64,000 nt of DNA. It comes from FEN-1073 sp963780865 (GTDB lineage: Bacteria > Chloroflexota > Anaerolineae > Anaerolineales > RBG-16-64-43). The stretch lies in the NCBI GenBank assembly GCA_963780865.1, contig CAWADT010000013.1, forward strand, positions 186,001 through 250,000, written 5' to 3'. A model generated the notes under the pieces. The model was not told the origin of the DNA. It saw only the letters and a list, made by a program, of their open reading frames with translations, and did not search any database. A program made the translations under genes and the position numbers. Shown in pieces: positions 33,314 through 40,683 of this stretch. Position 1 is the stretch's first letter. Each line of letters begins with the position of its first letter.

Positions 33314-34741
33314 TCAGTCCGCTAGGTCTTTGGCCGCATGGGAATCATCCACATCCACGACGCCGAAATTGGCGAGCGTTTTATGGATCGGCACGGGCCG
33401 TACGAATTTATCCAGAGTATCCTTGGTATCATCCATTTTCAATTGGTCGAACAGAAACCCGAACTGCTTTTCCCAGGCGCCGTCCAGCGCTTGGCGGTTT
33501 TCCTCCGGCATATCCCAGCATTGCTTCTTGAAGGGTCCTACGGCCTTCTTTCTGGCCTTATAGATGAACTGCTCCTCGGTGTCCTTTTCCTTGCGCTCGT
33601 CCGCGCAATTCTTCCGAACCCATTCGTAAATCTCATCGCGCAGGGCGGGGGGCAGATGGTCGAACGCCATGCTCTGGAAATTGGTCGCTAAGTGAACTTC
33701 GCAGGTTTCATATTCCGGAAACTTGCGGAACGCGTCTTCCGGCAGGGTGGACGCCCCGTGCTGCACGGCTCCACCGAGGCTGTACGAGGCGCGCGCGATG
33801 ATGGAAAGTTTCTTCAGGGTGTCGAAATCCACCGCCACTTGCGCCATCTTTCCATTAGGCAGCACCACCCCGCCGTGCGAGGTTCCGGTTTGAATGCTGA
33901 TTTTGCTGAGGCCGACGGCTTTGGGATCCATCTTTTTAAGTTCGTCGGCATACAGTCCGAGAAAGGCGCGCAATTCCTCCTCGTTGCTGTTGTGCCCGCC
34001 CACTTCGCCAATCTCTCCGCCGACCGAAACCTGAACGCCGGCGGGCTGCTTCTGGCGGATGAACGCCGTGAAATCGGCGCAGAGTTTGCTATTGACGGCC
34101 TGTTGTTCAGGAACCGTTTTCTTGCTGAGGTCTACCATGGTGGACGTATCGATGTCGATGTTGTAGAAACCGGCTTGGATGGCTTCCCCGATGAGGTCCT
34201 GGATAGCCTTGATCTCGGATTCCGGGGAGGCGGCATATTTCTTAGGTGAAACCTGGAAATGATCGCCTTGAACGAACACCGGCCCACTCCATCCCTCGGC
34301 GATCGCCGCCGCCAGGATCGAAGCCGTATATTCCGCCGGCCGCTGGTCGGTATACGTCATTTCTGAACGAGCGATTTCAAAAATCAACGGCCCCACCGAG
34401 CGTTTCTTGGCCGCGCGGAAAGCCGCCCGGGCGGAATCAAAAGCCATCACGCGTAAATTCATCGCCGGAACGGTGAATGGCTTGGCAATGGAACCTTTGC
34501 CCCGGGCCAGGTAAAGGTCGTTGATCGAAGCCGGCACGATTCCCAACGCGAGCGCGGTTTCCCAAATCAACCAGCGGGCCTGGCTGCGTTCACTGGGCGA
34601 TCCGAATGCGGATGCGCGGGCCAGGGTTTCCGACTGGGCTACTACCTTCGCCGGATCCTGTACCACCAGCGAGCCGTCGTTGCCAATCCTTGCGGCGCCG
34701 CCGTAGTATTTCTGAACGATCTGTTGCGGGGTTACAGACAT
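33314..34741 (-). CDS. class II (metal-dependent) aldolase family protein
   Basis: A 475-residue protein of the class II fructose-bisphosphate/tagatose-bisphosphate aldolase superfamily. Recognisable segments are FVQGDHFQVSP (metal His161 after D160), GFYNIDIDTSTM, VGGEIGEVGG, QTGTSHGGVVLPNG (second metal His) and LGGAVQHGAST (third metal His). The protein is about 130-150 residues longer than ordinary enzymes, with extensions at both ends, including a charged C-terminal region, so the substrate may be different. The ATG at 34741 has GGAGGAAGCA just before it. It stands apart from the cobalt transporter genes upstream. Confidence 0.82.
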   Translation of the reverse strand: MSVTPQQIVQKYYGGAARIGNDGSLVVQDPAKVVAQSETLARASAFGSPSERSQARWLIWETALALGIVPASINDLYLARGKGSIAKPFTVPAMNLRVMAFDSARAAFRAAKKRSVGPLIFEIARSEMTYTDQRPAEYTASILAAAIAEGWSGPVFVQGDHFQVSPKKYAASPESEIKAIQDLIGEAIQAGFYNIDIDTSTMVDLSKKTVPEQQAVNSKLCADFTAFIRQKQPAGVQVSVGGEIGEVGGHNSNEEELRAFLGLYADELKKMDPKAVGLSKISIQTGTSHGGVVLPNGKMAQVAVDFDTLKKLSIIARASYSLGGAVQHGASTLPEDAFRKFPEYETCEVHLATNFQSMAFDHLPPALRDEIYEWVRKNCADERKEKDTEEQFIYKARKKAVGPFKKQCWDMPEENRQALDGAWEKQFGFLFDQLKMDDTKDTLDKFVRPVPIHKTLANFGVVDVDDSHAAKDLAD

Positions 34742-34814
34742 TGCTTCCTCCGAATTTGAGAATGAATGATCGCGCGGCAAGCCGCGGGGTGTTCCTCATC
34801 CCGCACCAGCGGGA

Positions 34815-34842
34815 TAAAAAAAACCTGCGGGGCTTGGCCCGC
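34815..34842 (-). terminator. probable terminator of the nickel/cobalt transporter operon
   Basis: On the minus strand a GCGGG/CCCGC stem is followed by a run of eight or nine T residues, about 100 bases after the cbiO stop. A second hairpin (ATCCCGC/GCGGGAT, 34798-34815) follows directly. Confidence 0.5.
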
Positions 34843-34945
34843 CGGATTCGAATTATACCGCGTGGCGAGGCCGCCGGGAGGATGGAATTTTCGTGGTTTG
34901 CATCGGAGGATCGCAAAGCATCGCGGGAAGAGGATGACCGTGCGC

Positions 34946-35806
34946 CTATTGCGCGGGATGAGGATGCTCGTGCTGTGGAAAATGAACGTGCGGATGGCGA
35001 TGCTCGCCGCCGGCCCCGGCAAACGGATGCCGGTGCTCGTGGATGAGGTTGCATTCCGACAGCAGATTCTGGTTGGATAGAATTTCCGCGGGCAATCCGT
35101 CGGCGATCAGCTGATGCGTCTCATTGAAAACGCAGATCCGGCCGGCGACGGCCTCCGCCAGCGAAAGATCGTGCGTGGCGGTGACCATCGTTTTGCCGAC
35201 GCGCACCTGGTCGATGATGAAATCCTCCAGCCAGGATTGGCTGCGCGGATCGAGTCCCGCCGACGGTTCGTCCAACAACCAAACGGACGGATCCAGGCTT
35301 AACACCGAAGCCAGCGCGACGCGTCGTTTCTCTCCGCCGGAGAGCCGGTGCGGTGCGCGGTCCTTAAGCTTTTCAATTCGCAGCGCGGCGAGCGCGTCCT
35401 CCACGCGGCGGAGGATTTCCTCGCGCGGCCAATCCGTTTGCAGTGGGCCAAACGCCACCTCGTCGAACACCGTCGGGGAAAACAGCTGTACGTCCGCATC
35501 CTGGAAGAGCAGTCCGACCCGGCGGCGAAAAGCGAAGTTGAAAGCCTGTTCCGCCAGGGTTTGTTCGGTCAACTCCCGGCCGAAGGCGAGCACGGTTCCG
35601 CCGGTGGGGAAGAACAATCCATCCATGAGTTTCAGCATCGTACTCTTGCCGGACCCGTTGGCGCCCAGAATGGCCAGCGATTCACCTGCGCGAACGGTTA
35701 GGTTCACACGATCCAATGCCGGCTGGTTTCCTTCATACGCGTAGGAAACGTCGCGGAGTTCAAACACCGGTGAGGTTCCCGCGTCGGTTTCGGAATCCCG
35801 TTGCAT
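34946..35806 (-). CDS. cbiO: nickel/cobalt ECF transporter ATPase CbiO
   Basis: A 286-residue ABC ATPase that powers metal uptake through CbiQ and CbiM. Walker A GANGSGKST (48-56), Q-loop Gln102, signature LSGGE (155-159), Walker B WLLDEP (E180) and the switch His in ATHDLSL are all present. The last about 30 residues contain ten histidines in HEH, HRH and HPH clusters, a likely metal-binding tail and unusual for this family. It begins three bases after the cbiQ stop. With the Fur-family gene upstream, nickel or cobalt is the probable substrate. Confidence 0.92.
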   Translation of the reverse strand: MQRDSETDAGTSPVFELRDVSYAYEGNQPALDRVNLTVRAGESLAILGANGSGKSTMLKLMDGLFFPTGGTVLAFGRELTEQTLAEQAFNFAFRRRVGLLFQDADVQLFSPTVFDEVAFGPLQTDWPREEILRRVEDALAALRIEKLKDRAPHRLSGGEKRRVALASVLSLDPSVWLLDEPSAGLDPRSQSWLEDFIIDQVRVGKTMVTATHDLSLAEAVAGRICVFNETHQLIADGLPAEILSNQNLLSECNLIHEHRHPFAGAGGEHRHPHVHFPQHEHPHPAQ

Positions 35807-35809
35807 CGA

Positions 35810-36634
35810 TCACCTGCCAAGCCAAACGGCCAGACCAGCGATAATTCCCGTTCCGGTTGCCCAGGCCCAATCGAACCCGCGCAGATGGAATTCGTTCACG
35901 GCGCGCGATTGCCCGCGGTATCCGCGCGACTGCATCGCCAGATACACTTCGCTACTGAGGGAGAGGGATTTATTCAGCAAGGTGCCTGCGCTGGCCCCGA
36001 GGATCCGCCGCGCTTCGGAGGGTCTCAACCGGCCGATGATCCGGCTCCGCCTCGAAAGGAACATGTCCTCGGCAGTGAGCAACAGAAGATAGATGTAGCG
36101 GTAGGTCATCCCCAGGATCAGTAGAAATCCTTCCGGCACGCGCAGAACGCTCAGAGCTTTCAACAGCGTGGGCCAAGGCGTTGTTAGGATGAGCAGAACG
36201 CCGAAGGATACGGAAGTGCTCACGCGCAGAAGCAGGAAGGCCACGGTCAGGGCTCCGGTTTTTGTGACGGCTAATCCGAAGGGAAGGAGAATCCAGGCGG
36301 GCCCGGGGGTGATGAATAACGCCGGTAGTGCGATGACCCCGGTGAAGAATGGCATGAACAACCATACCCTGCGGATGAAAAATCCGACCGAGATGGAAGA
36401 ACGCCACGCCAGCAGCAGCGCCAGACCGTACAAGGCCAGAAGCACCAGCAGGCTGCGGGAAAGGCTGACGGAGATCAGTAACGCCAGGATGGATAGTATT
36501 TTAATCCGCGGATCTAGTGCTTGGAGCCATCCCGGCCGCCGGGAGATAGATTCGGCGAAGAGGGATTCTTCCAGCGCATGGGTCAGATTTGCGAGAGTTG
36601 TCTCAAGAATGTCTTTACGGATCGGGTTGGTCAC
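35810..36634 (-). CDS. cbiQ: ECF transporter transmembrane protein CbiQ
   Basis: A 274-residue membrane coupling subunit (T component) of the cobalt/nickel ECF transporter. It has five or six helices and the two cytoplasmic Ala-Arg-Gly type coupling motifs near the C-terminus (EARRILGASAGTLL and AMQSRGYRG), which dock to CbiO. The GTG start overlaps the cbiM stop by four bases, so translation is coupled. An N-terminal cytoplasmic segment of about 40 residues precedes LDPRIKILS, which is the usual start of the family. Confidence 0.92.
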   Translation of the reverse strand: MTNPIRKDILETTLANLTHALEESLFAESISRRPGWLQALDPRIKILSILALLISVSLSRSLLVLLALYGLALLLAWRSSISVGFFIRRVWLFMPFFTGVIALPALFITPGPAWILLPFGLAVTKTGALTVAFLLLRVSTSVSFGVLLILTTPWPTLLKALSVLRVPEGFLLILGMTYRYIYLLLLTAEDMFLSRRSRIIGRLRPSEARRILGASAGTLLNKSLSLSSEVYLAMQSRGYRGQSRAVNEFHLRGFDWAWATGTGIIAGLAVWLGR

Positions 36635-37794
36635 GTTTTTTGGGAACGCGGTTCGGTTTGATCTTGTCGGCCTTTCGGATTGGTAGAGGAAAATACAGTG
36701 ACGAGCAGCCAGGCTACTACGGAAATTACCACAATGCCCGTAATCGCCGAAATTATATACCCCAAATTCGCATTTCCCAGAAAGGCAAGGTTATAGTCGG
36801 CCAGTGGCGCTCCCCACAATCCTTCGAGTTGCTTGAAACCTTGCGGGACAAAGCTCAATCCCAGTTGGGCGAATTGGTTCGATCCCCACTCGCCCCAGGC
36901 GGTGCCCGGCGCCAGAAGGCCGACCGGCGTTGCGAAGACCAGCACCGCGAGGAGAATCCACAAAGCGCGCCAGCGGCGGAAGCTGCCGACACCGGCCACC
37001 AGGACCGGTTGCGCGGTCCCTCCCAGGGCCGCTTGGTTTGTCCGCTGCAGGTAGGCGACGACCAATGCGGTGATTAACCCTTCAACGATCCCCGCGATCA
37101 GAAAATGCGGAATCACCATCGCGGGAATGGATACGGACAGGGGATAGGGCGCATACAGCGGGGTTCCGTCCGCGGTGTGGAATAGCGCGGGTTGAATTCC
37201 GAATTCCACTCCGGCAAAAAAGGCAGCCACGGTGAGCGCGATCCAGCCGCCCACGAAAGCGCCGATGACGCGGCGCCGCAACTCAATGATCGATGAGCCT
37301 GCAATCAGCTGATAAATGGCATAGCTGACGTAGGGCATAACAACCGCCATGTTGAAGCAATTGGCGCCGATGCACAGAATGCCGCCGTCCCCAAAAAAGA
37401 AGGCCTGAATGATCAACGCGATGGAAATGGCAATGCAGGCGATATCGGGCCCCAAAATGATCGCGGCAAGCGCCCCGCCGACCGCATGGGCGGTTGTCCC
37501 TCCCGGAAGCGGCACATTAAACATCATTATGATGAACGAGAAGGCCGCGAGAAGAGCGATCAGCGGCGCGCTGCGGGCATTGACCTTTTCACGAAGTTTT
37601 TTCAAACCGAGATACCAAAACGGGATCACGATCGCAAACATCACGATGCAAGTGGCCGGGCTGAGATAACCATCGGGAATGTGCATGGCGGTGGTCGCCA
37701 GCCATAATCCCAGTATGGCGTAATACATAATTATTCTGCGTGGGATTCTACGGATTGCGGCGATGATTCCTTGAGGCGTTGATGTGACGGTCAC
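36631..37794 (-). CDS. cbiM: nickel/cobalt ECF transporter substrate-binding CbiM/NikM, fused to a NikN-like domain
   Basis: A 387-residue S component. The metal-binding N-terminus MHIPDGY is at residues 37-42 and is preceded by a helix ending LWLATTA, so removal of a signal peptide after A36 would expose the Met-His metal site. Conserved GTTAHAVGGALAAI supplies the second His. The C-terminal about 130 residues (two helices flanking an exposed loop, SFVPQGFKQLEGL) match the NikN/CbiN-like extension that begins after a linker. GAGGAGG precedes the GTG. It is second in the fur-cbiM-cbiQ-cbiO unit, 27 bases after fur. Confidence 0.9.
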   Translation of the reverse strand: MTVTSTPQGIIAAIRRIPRRIIMYYAILGLWLATTAMHIPDGYLSPATCIVMFAIVIPFWYLGLKKLREKVNARSAPLIALLAAFSFIIMMFNVPLPGGTTAHAVGGALAAIILGPDIACIAISIALIIQAFFFGDGGILCIGANCFNMAVVMPYVSYAIYQLIAGSSIIELRRRVIGAFVGGWIALTVAAFFAGVEFGIQPALFHTADGTPLYAPYPLSVSIPAMVIPHFLIAGIVEGLITALVVAYLQRTNQAALGGTAQPVLVAGVGSFRRWRALWILLAVLVFATPVGLLAPGTAWGEWGSNQFAQLGLSFVPQGFKQLEGLWGAPLADYNLAFLGNANLGYIISAITGIVVISVVAWLLVTVFSSTNPKGRQDQTEPRSQKT

Positions 37795-37821
37795 GGTTGA
37801 TCCTCCTCGAAAGCCAGTTTT

Positions 37822-38259
37822 CTAGGATCTTTCCTTGTTCCTTGTGCACCGAGGACATAACCCCTGGACGACGACCGATGCGTAATGCACGGAGTAACCG
37901 CTGGATTTACCGATGGCATCGATTGCTTTTTTAAAATCGGTTTGGGTGATCTTGGATGTCTGTCCGCACTCGCGGCAGATTAAATGGGGGGAGCCGTCGC
38001 CGCCATTGTGTTCGTACCGGCGGCTTCCATTGCCGGAATCGTATGCGGAGATTAATCCGAAGCCTTCCAAGAAGTTCAGGGTTCGATACACCGTCGCGAG
38101 GTCGGTTCCGGAATCGGAAGAGCGCACGGATCGCAGCACCTCGTCGGCGGTGACCGGGTGATGGAATTTGTGCATTGCGTCGAGGACCAACCGGCGCTGG
38201 CGGGTCATCCGGAACCCGCGATCGCGCATCGCGGCTTGCAGCAATTTATGGCAGGACAT
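37822..38259 (-). CDS. Fur-family metal-responsive repressor
   Basis: A 145-residue Fur/Zur/Nur-type regulator. The winged-helix part holds RMTRQRRLVLDAM and TDLATVYRTLNFLEGFGLI. The dimer domain has two structural CxxC pairs (C95/C98, C135/C138). The usual His-rich HHHDH stretch before the first CxxC is reduced to GSPHLICRECG. Because it heads the cbiM-cbiQ-cbiO operon, a nickel- or cobalt-sensing (Nur-like) role is likely, but zinc or iron cannot be excluded. The ATG at 38259 has AAGGAG upstream, inside a perfect palindrome that is presumably its own operator. Confidence 0.9.
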   Translation of the reverse strand: MSCHKLLQAAMRDRGFRMTRQRRLVLDAMHKFHHPVTADEVLRSVRSSDSGTDLATVYRTLNFLEGFGLISAYDSGNGSRRYEHNGGDGSPHLICRECGQTSKITQTDFKKAIDAIGKSSGYSVHYASVVVQGLCPRCTRNKERS

Positions 38260-38263
38260 ATTG

Positions 38264-38293
38264 CTCCTTATTGCGATGTATCGCAATAAGGAG
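38264..38293. promoter_or_regulatory. perfect 14-bp palindrome over the fur ribosome site
   Basis: CTCCTTATTGCGAT and its exact inverse about a GT centre. The minus-strand left half contains the AAGGAG ribosome site of the Fur-family gene, and the core TTATTGCGAT..ATCGCAATAA has the size and symmetry of Fur-family boxes. TATGCT (minus strand) lies just upstream as a possible -10. Confidence 0.75.
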
Positions 38294-38344
38294 TCTAGCA
38301 TATTTTCGCTTATGTAGAAAGGGGAATTAATGTCGGAAAGGAAG

Positions 38345-38376
38345 GAAAAAAGAGCGGACTTTTCTCAGCCCGCTCT
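38345..38376 (-). terminator. terminator of the zinc-ribbon gene
   Basis: Minus-strand AGAGCGG/CCGCTCT stem followed by six T residues. It lies about 190 bases after the stop of the gene at 38568. Confidence 0.6.
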
Positions 38377-38427
38377 GGATTTGATCTCAGGTAACTACTC
38401 GGGGATAAAAAAGTGATTGGAAACAAT

Positions 38428-38537
38428 GTACGCGGATTTCACGGAAAAAGGTGGATTGCGCGGAGGGGTTAAAAAAAACTAAGGTTTTTTCATAGAGATG
38501 TTCAGCGAAATGCATGGATTCCGCGTAATCCGCGTAC
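38428..38537. repeat. 110-bp segment bounded by inverted ACGCGGATT repeats
   Basis: GTACGCGGATT on the left and its exact inverse on the right, with further degenerate CGCGGA copies inside, in a non-coding spacer. It looks like a small palindromic repeat of the kind scattered through intergenic DNA. Confidence 0.45.
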
Positions 38538-38567
38538 TAGTTCTTCAAGGCTGAAGCAATTACGATT

Positions 38568-39155
38568 TCAGATTAATTGGATATGACAATTTGGACAGAC
38601 CGTTGCGCTCGCCGGGGGGATGAAACCGCAATGCGGGCAGGCTTTGGGTTGGATGGCGCCCAGCGGGGCGCCGCACATCGGACAGGTGGCTTCTCCCACC
38701 GGCACGGCGGCGCCGCAATACGCGCATTCCAATCTCCGCAACCGGTCCGAAATTTGCAATCCCGCGCCTGCGGCGGCTGCGGCCTTCTGGATGGTCTGCC
38801 AGATCGAATCCGAAAGCTGCAGGGAATTGATGTCCTGCGCCAGACTGTTCAATCGACCGATCAGGTTGATCGGATTGCGCAGGGCGGAAAGCGCCGTGGC
38901 GCCGAGGTCCGCCGCCACGCCCAGCATCTGCTGGTCGCCGAGTTGGACCATCACTCCGTCTTCTACTTTTTCCAGCGTCACCGTTACAGAGGTCTGACCG
39001 CCGGACGATCGAAACGTCCGGCTGGCAATTTGCACCAGGACCCGTTCGGGGCTTTCGACGAGATTCGCCTGGAGATTGCCGTGATCGAACTCGGCGACCA
39101 GCGCGCGCCCGATATCGCCCGGGGTTAATTTGCCATGATACGTTTTAGTTTCCAT
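38568..39155 (-). CDS. zinc-ribbon protein of unknown function
   Basis: A 195-residue soluble protein. Residues 1 to about 130 form a beta-rich domain (VLVQIASRTF, TSVTVTLEKVEDGVMVQLGDQ) with a small hydrophobic helical part around LGVAADLGATALSAL. The C-terminal 60 residues hold two zinc ribbons with four CxxC pairs (CAYC..CPMC and CPHC..CPNC). I recognise no enzyme. AAGGAG stands before the ATG. It is 18 bases downstream of fmt on the same strand, so co-transcription is likely, though the functional link is unclear. Confidence 0.75.
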   Translation of the reverse strand: METKTYHGKLTPGDIGRALVAEFDHGNLQANLVESPERVLVQIASRTFRSSGGQTSVTVTLEKVEDGVMVQLGDQQMLGVAADLGATALSALRNPINLIGRLNSLAQDINSLQLSDSIWQTIQKAAAAAGAGLQISDRLRRLECAYCGAAVPVGEATCPMCGAPLGAIQPKACPHCGFIPPASATVCPNCHIQLI

Positions 39156-39173
39156 GGCGGCTGACTCCTTACG

Positions 39174-40097
39174 CTATTTTAATACCGTGCCCGGGAAGTC
39201 CCGTGCCCCGCGGAGAAATTCGTCCCCGGCCATCGGCCGCTTGCCCGCAGGCTGCACTTTGCAAAAAACCAATCGCCCATCCGCGGTCTGCAATGCCGGA
39301 AAATGAGAACTCTCCACCGTTAGCCCGGGCGCGTCGGCTTCGCCGCCCGCTTCCACCTCAACTTCGAGGATGCGCAACGGCTGTTGTTTCCAGATAACAA
39401 AGGCTCCCGGCCAGGGCTGGAACGCCCGCACCTTGCGCGCCAGGGTTATCGCCGGCTGATGAAAATCCAATTTCCCGTCTTCCTTCCGCAGCCGGGGAGC
39501 ATAAGTCGCGAGACCGTCAGCCTGCGGCTGGGGTACGATCTCACCACGTAGATATACGGGGAGAAGCTGGGTAAGGGTTTCAGCGGCGAGGGAGGCGAGT
39601 TTACGTCCAAGACTGTCGGCGGTGTCGGAGGGATCGATTGGAACCCGCCGTTGGCCGAGGATTGGACCGGTGTCCATGCCGGGATCCATTCTCATGAGGG
39701 TAATGCCGGTGTCCGTGTCGCCCGCCAGGATGGCTGCGGCGATGGGGGAAGCGCCGCGGTGGCGGGGCAGCAATGAGGCGTGCAAATTCAGACACCCATA
39801 TCCGGGAAGGTTCAGCACGTCGGGTCGAAGGATCTCTCCATAGGCGGTTACCACGATGACTTCCGGTTGCCACGAGCGCAATTGATCCATAGCTTCCGGT
39901 AATCGTAGTTTTTCGGGTTGAATCACGGGCAGACCAAGCTTGTCCGCCAGAATTTTCACCGGCGGAGAGGTAACTTCCCGTCCACGTCCAGCCGGCCGGT
40001 CGGGTTGAGTTACCACTCCGACGATTTGTGTTTGGGAGTTTAGGGATTCCAGCACCGGCAAGGCGAATTCAGGGGAACCCATGAATACCGAACGCAT
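39174..40097 (-). CDS. fmt: methionyl-tRNA formyltransferase
   Basis: A 307-residue enzyme that formylates initiator Met-tRNA with 10-formyl-tetrahydrofolate. The N-terminal MRSVFMGSPEFALPVL, the catalytic-loop CLNLHASLLPRHRGASPI (Asn, His) and GITLMRMDPGMDTGPIL (Asp) are diagnostic; the C-terminal OB-like domain has KVRAFQPWPGAF. I start at 40097 where the family N-terminus begins; an ATG at 40106 adds three residues, and neither has a good ribosome site. It is divergent from the DUF4870 gene. Confidence 0.94.
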   Translation of the reverse strand: MRSVFMGSPEFALPVLESLNSQTQIVGVVTQPDRPAGRGREVTSPPVKILADKLGLPVIQPEKLRLPEAMDQLRSWQPEVIVVTAYGEILRPDVLNLPGYGCLNLHASLLPRHRGASPIAAAILAGDTDTGITLMRMDPGMDTGPILGQRRVPIDPSDTADSLGRKLASLAAETLTQLLPVYLRGEIVPQPQADGLATYAPRLRKEDGKLDFHQPAITLARKVRAFQPWPGAFVIWKQQPLRILEVEVEAGGEADAPGLTVESSHFPALQTADGRLVFCKVQPAGKRPMAGDEFLRGARDFPGTVLK

Positions 40098-40141
40098 AGA
40101 CGGCATTCTATCATTTTCAATGTTTCCACATGTTAAACATA

Positions 40142-40170
40142 TTGCATTCGACGGTAATTCCATTTATAAT
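40142..40170 (+). promoter_or_regulatory. sigma70-type promoter of the DUF4870 gene
   Basis: TTGCAT (40142-40147), 17-base spacer, perfect TATAAT (40165-40170), giving a leader of about 55 bases. Confidence 0.7.
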
Positions 40171-40229
40171 TCGATTACTCTTGGCTCCCATAAAGAGCCT
40201 CACAAGGGAAAATTCCATAGGAGGAAACC

Positions 40230-40559
40230 ATGGCTGGACAGTCAGGCTCGGAAATCACAAGTGATGACAAACTTTGGGTTTTGCTGACGTACGTTTTCAC
40301 TCCGATCATCCCGGTCGTTATTTTGCTCATCGAAGATAAAAAGAAGCGCCCGTTCATTCGCGCGCACAATGCCCAGGCTCTCGTTTTGGGCATCGTCAAC
40401 CTGCTGGTCGGCGTGCTCCTGGGCTGGACGGTAATTCTGGCCTGCCTGCCGTTGATTATCTGGATCTACTGCATCTACCTTGGAATCCAGGGCTACGGCG
40501 GCAAATACGTGGAAATTCCCGTTATTACCAATTTTGTCAAAGGCCAGGGTTGGGCGTAA
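40230..40559 (+). CDS. DUF4870-family small membrane protein
   Basis: A 109-residue protein with the DUF4870 pattern: a polar N-terminus with DDKLWVLLTYV, a helix (FTPIIPVVILLI), the conserved cytoplasmic loop RPFIRAHNAQAL, then two further helices and a short YGGKYVEIPVI end. Function of the family is unknown. AGGAGGAAACC precedes the ATG, and the gene has its own promoter and terminator, so it is a well expressed single-gene unit. Confidence 0.85.
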   Translation: MAGQSGSEITSDDKLWVLLTYVFTPIIPVVILLIEDKKKRPFIRAHNAQALVLGIVNLLVGVLLGWTVILACLPLIIWIYCIYLGIQGYGGKYVEIPVITNFVKGQGWA

Positions 40560-40577
40560 TCGAAATCGTCTCCGAAA

Positions 40578-40608
40578 GAAGCCCGCATCCAAGCGGGCTT
40601 CTTTTTTT
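40578..40608 (+). terminator. terminator of the DUF4870 gene
   Basis: GAAGCCCGC/GCGGGCTTC stem (9 bp), six-base loop, then seven T residues. Confidence 0.88.
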
Positions 40609-40683
40609 CATTGGAATAATGTGTTCCTTGGTCGATAGACCAGGTCTTCCAAATACGGAAATATTTCACAGGGGGAAAATATT

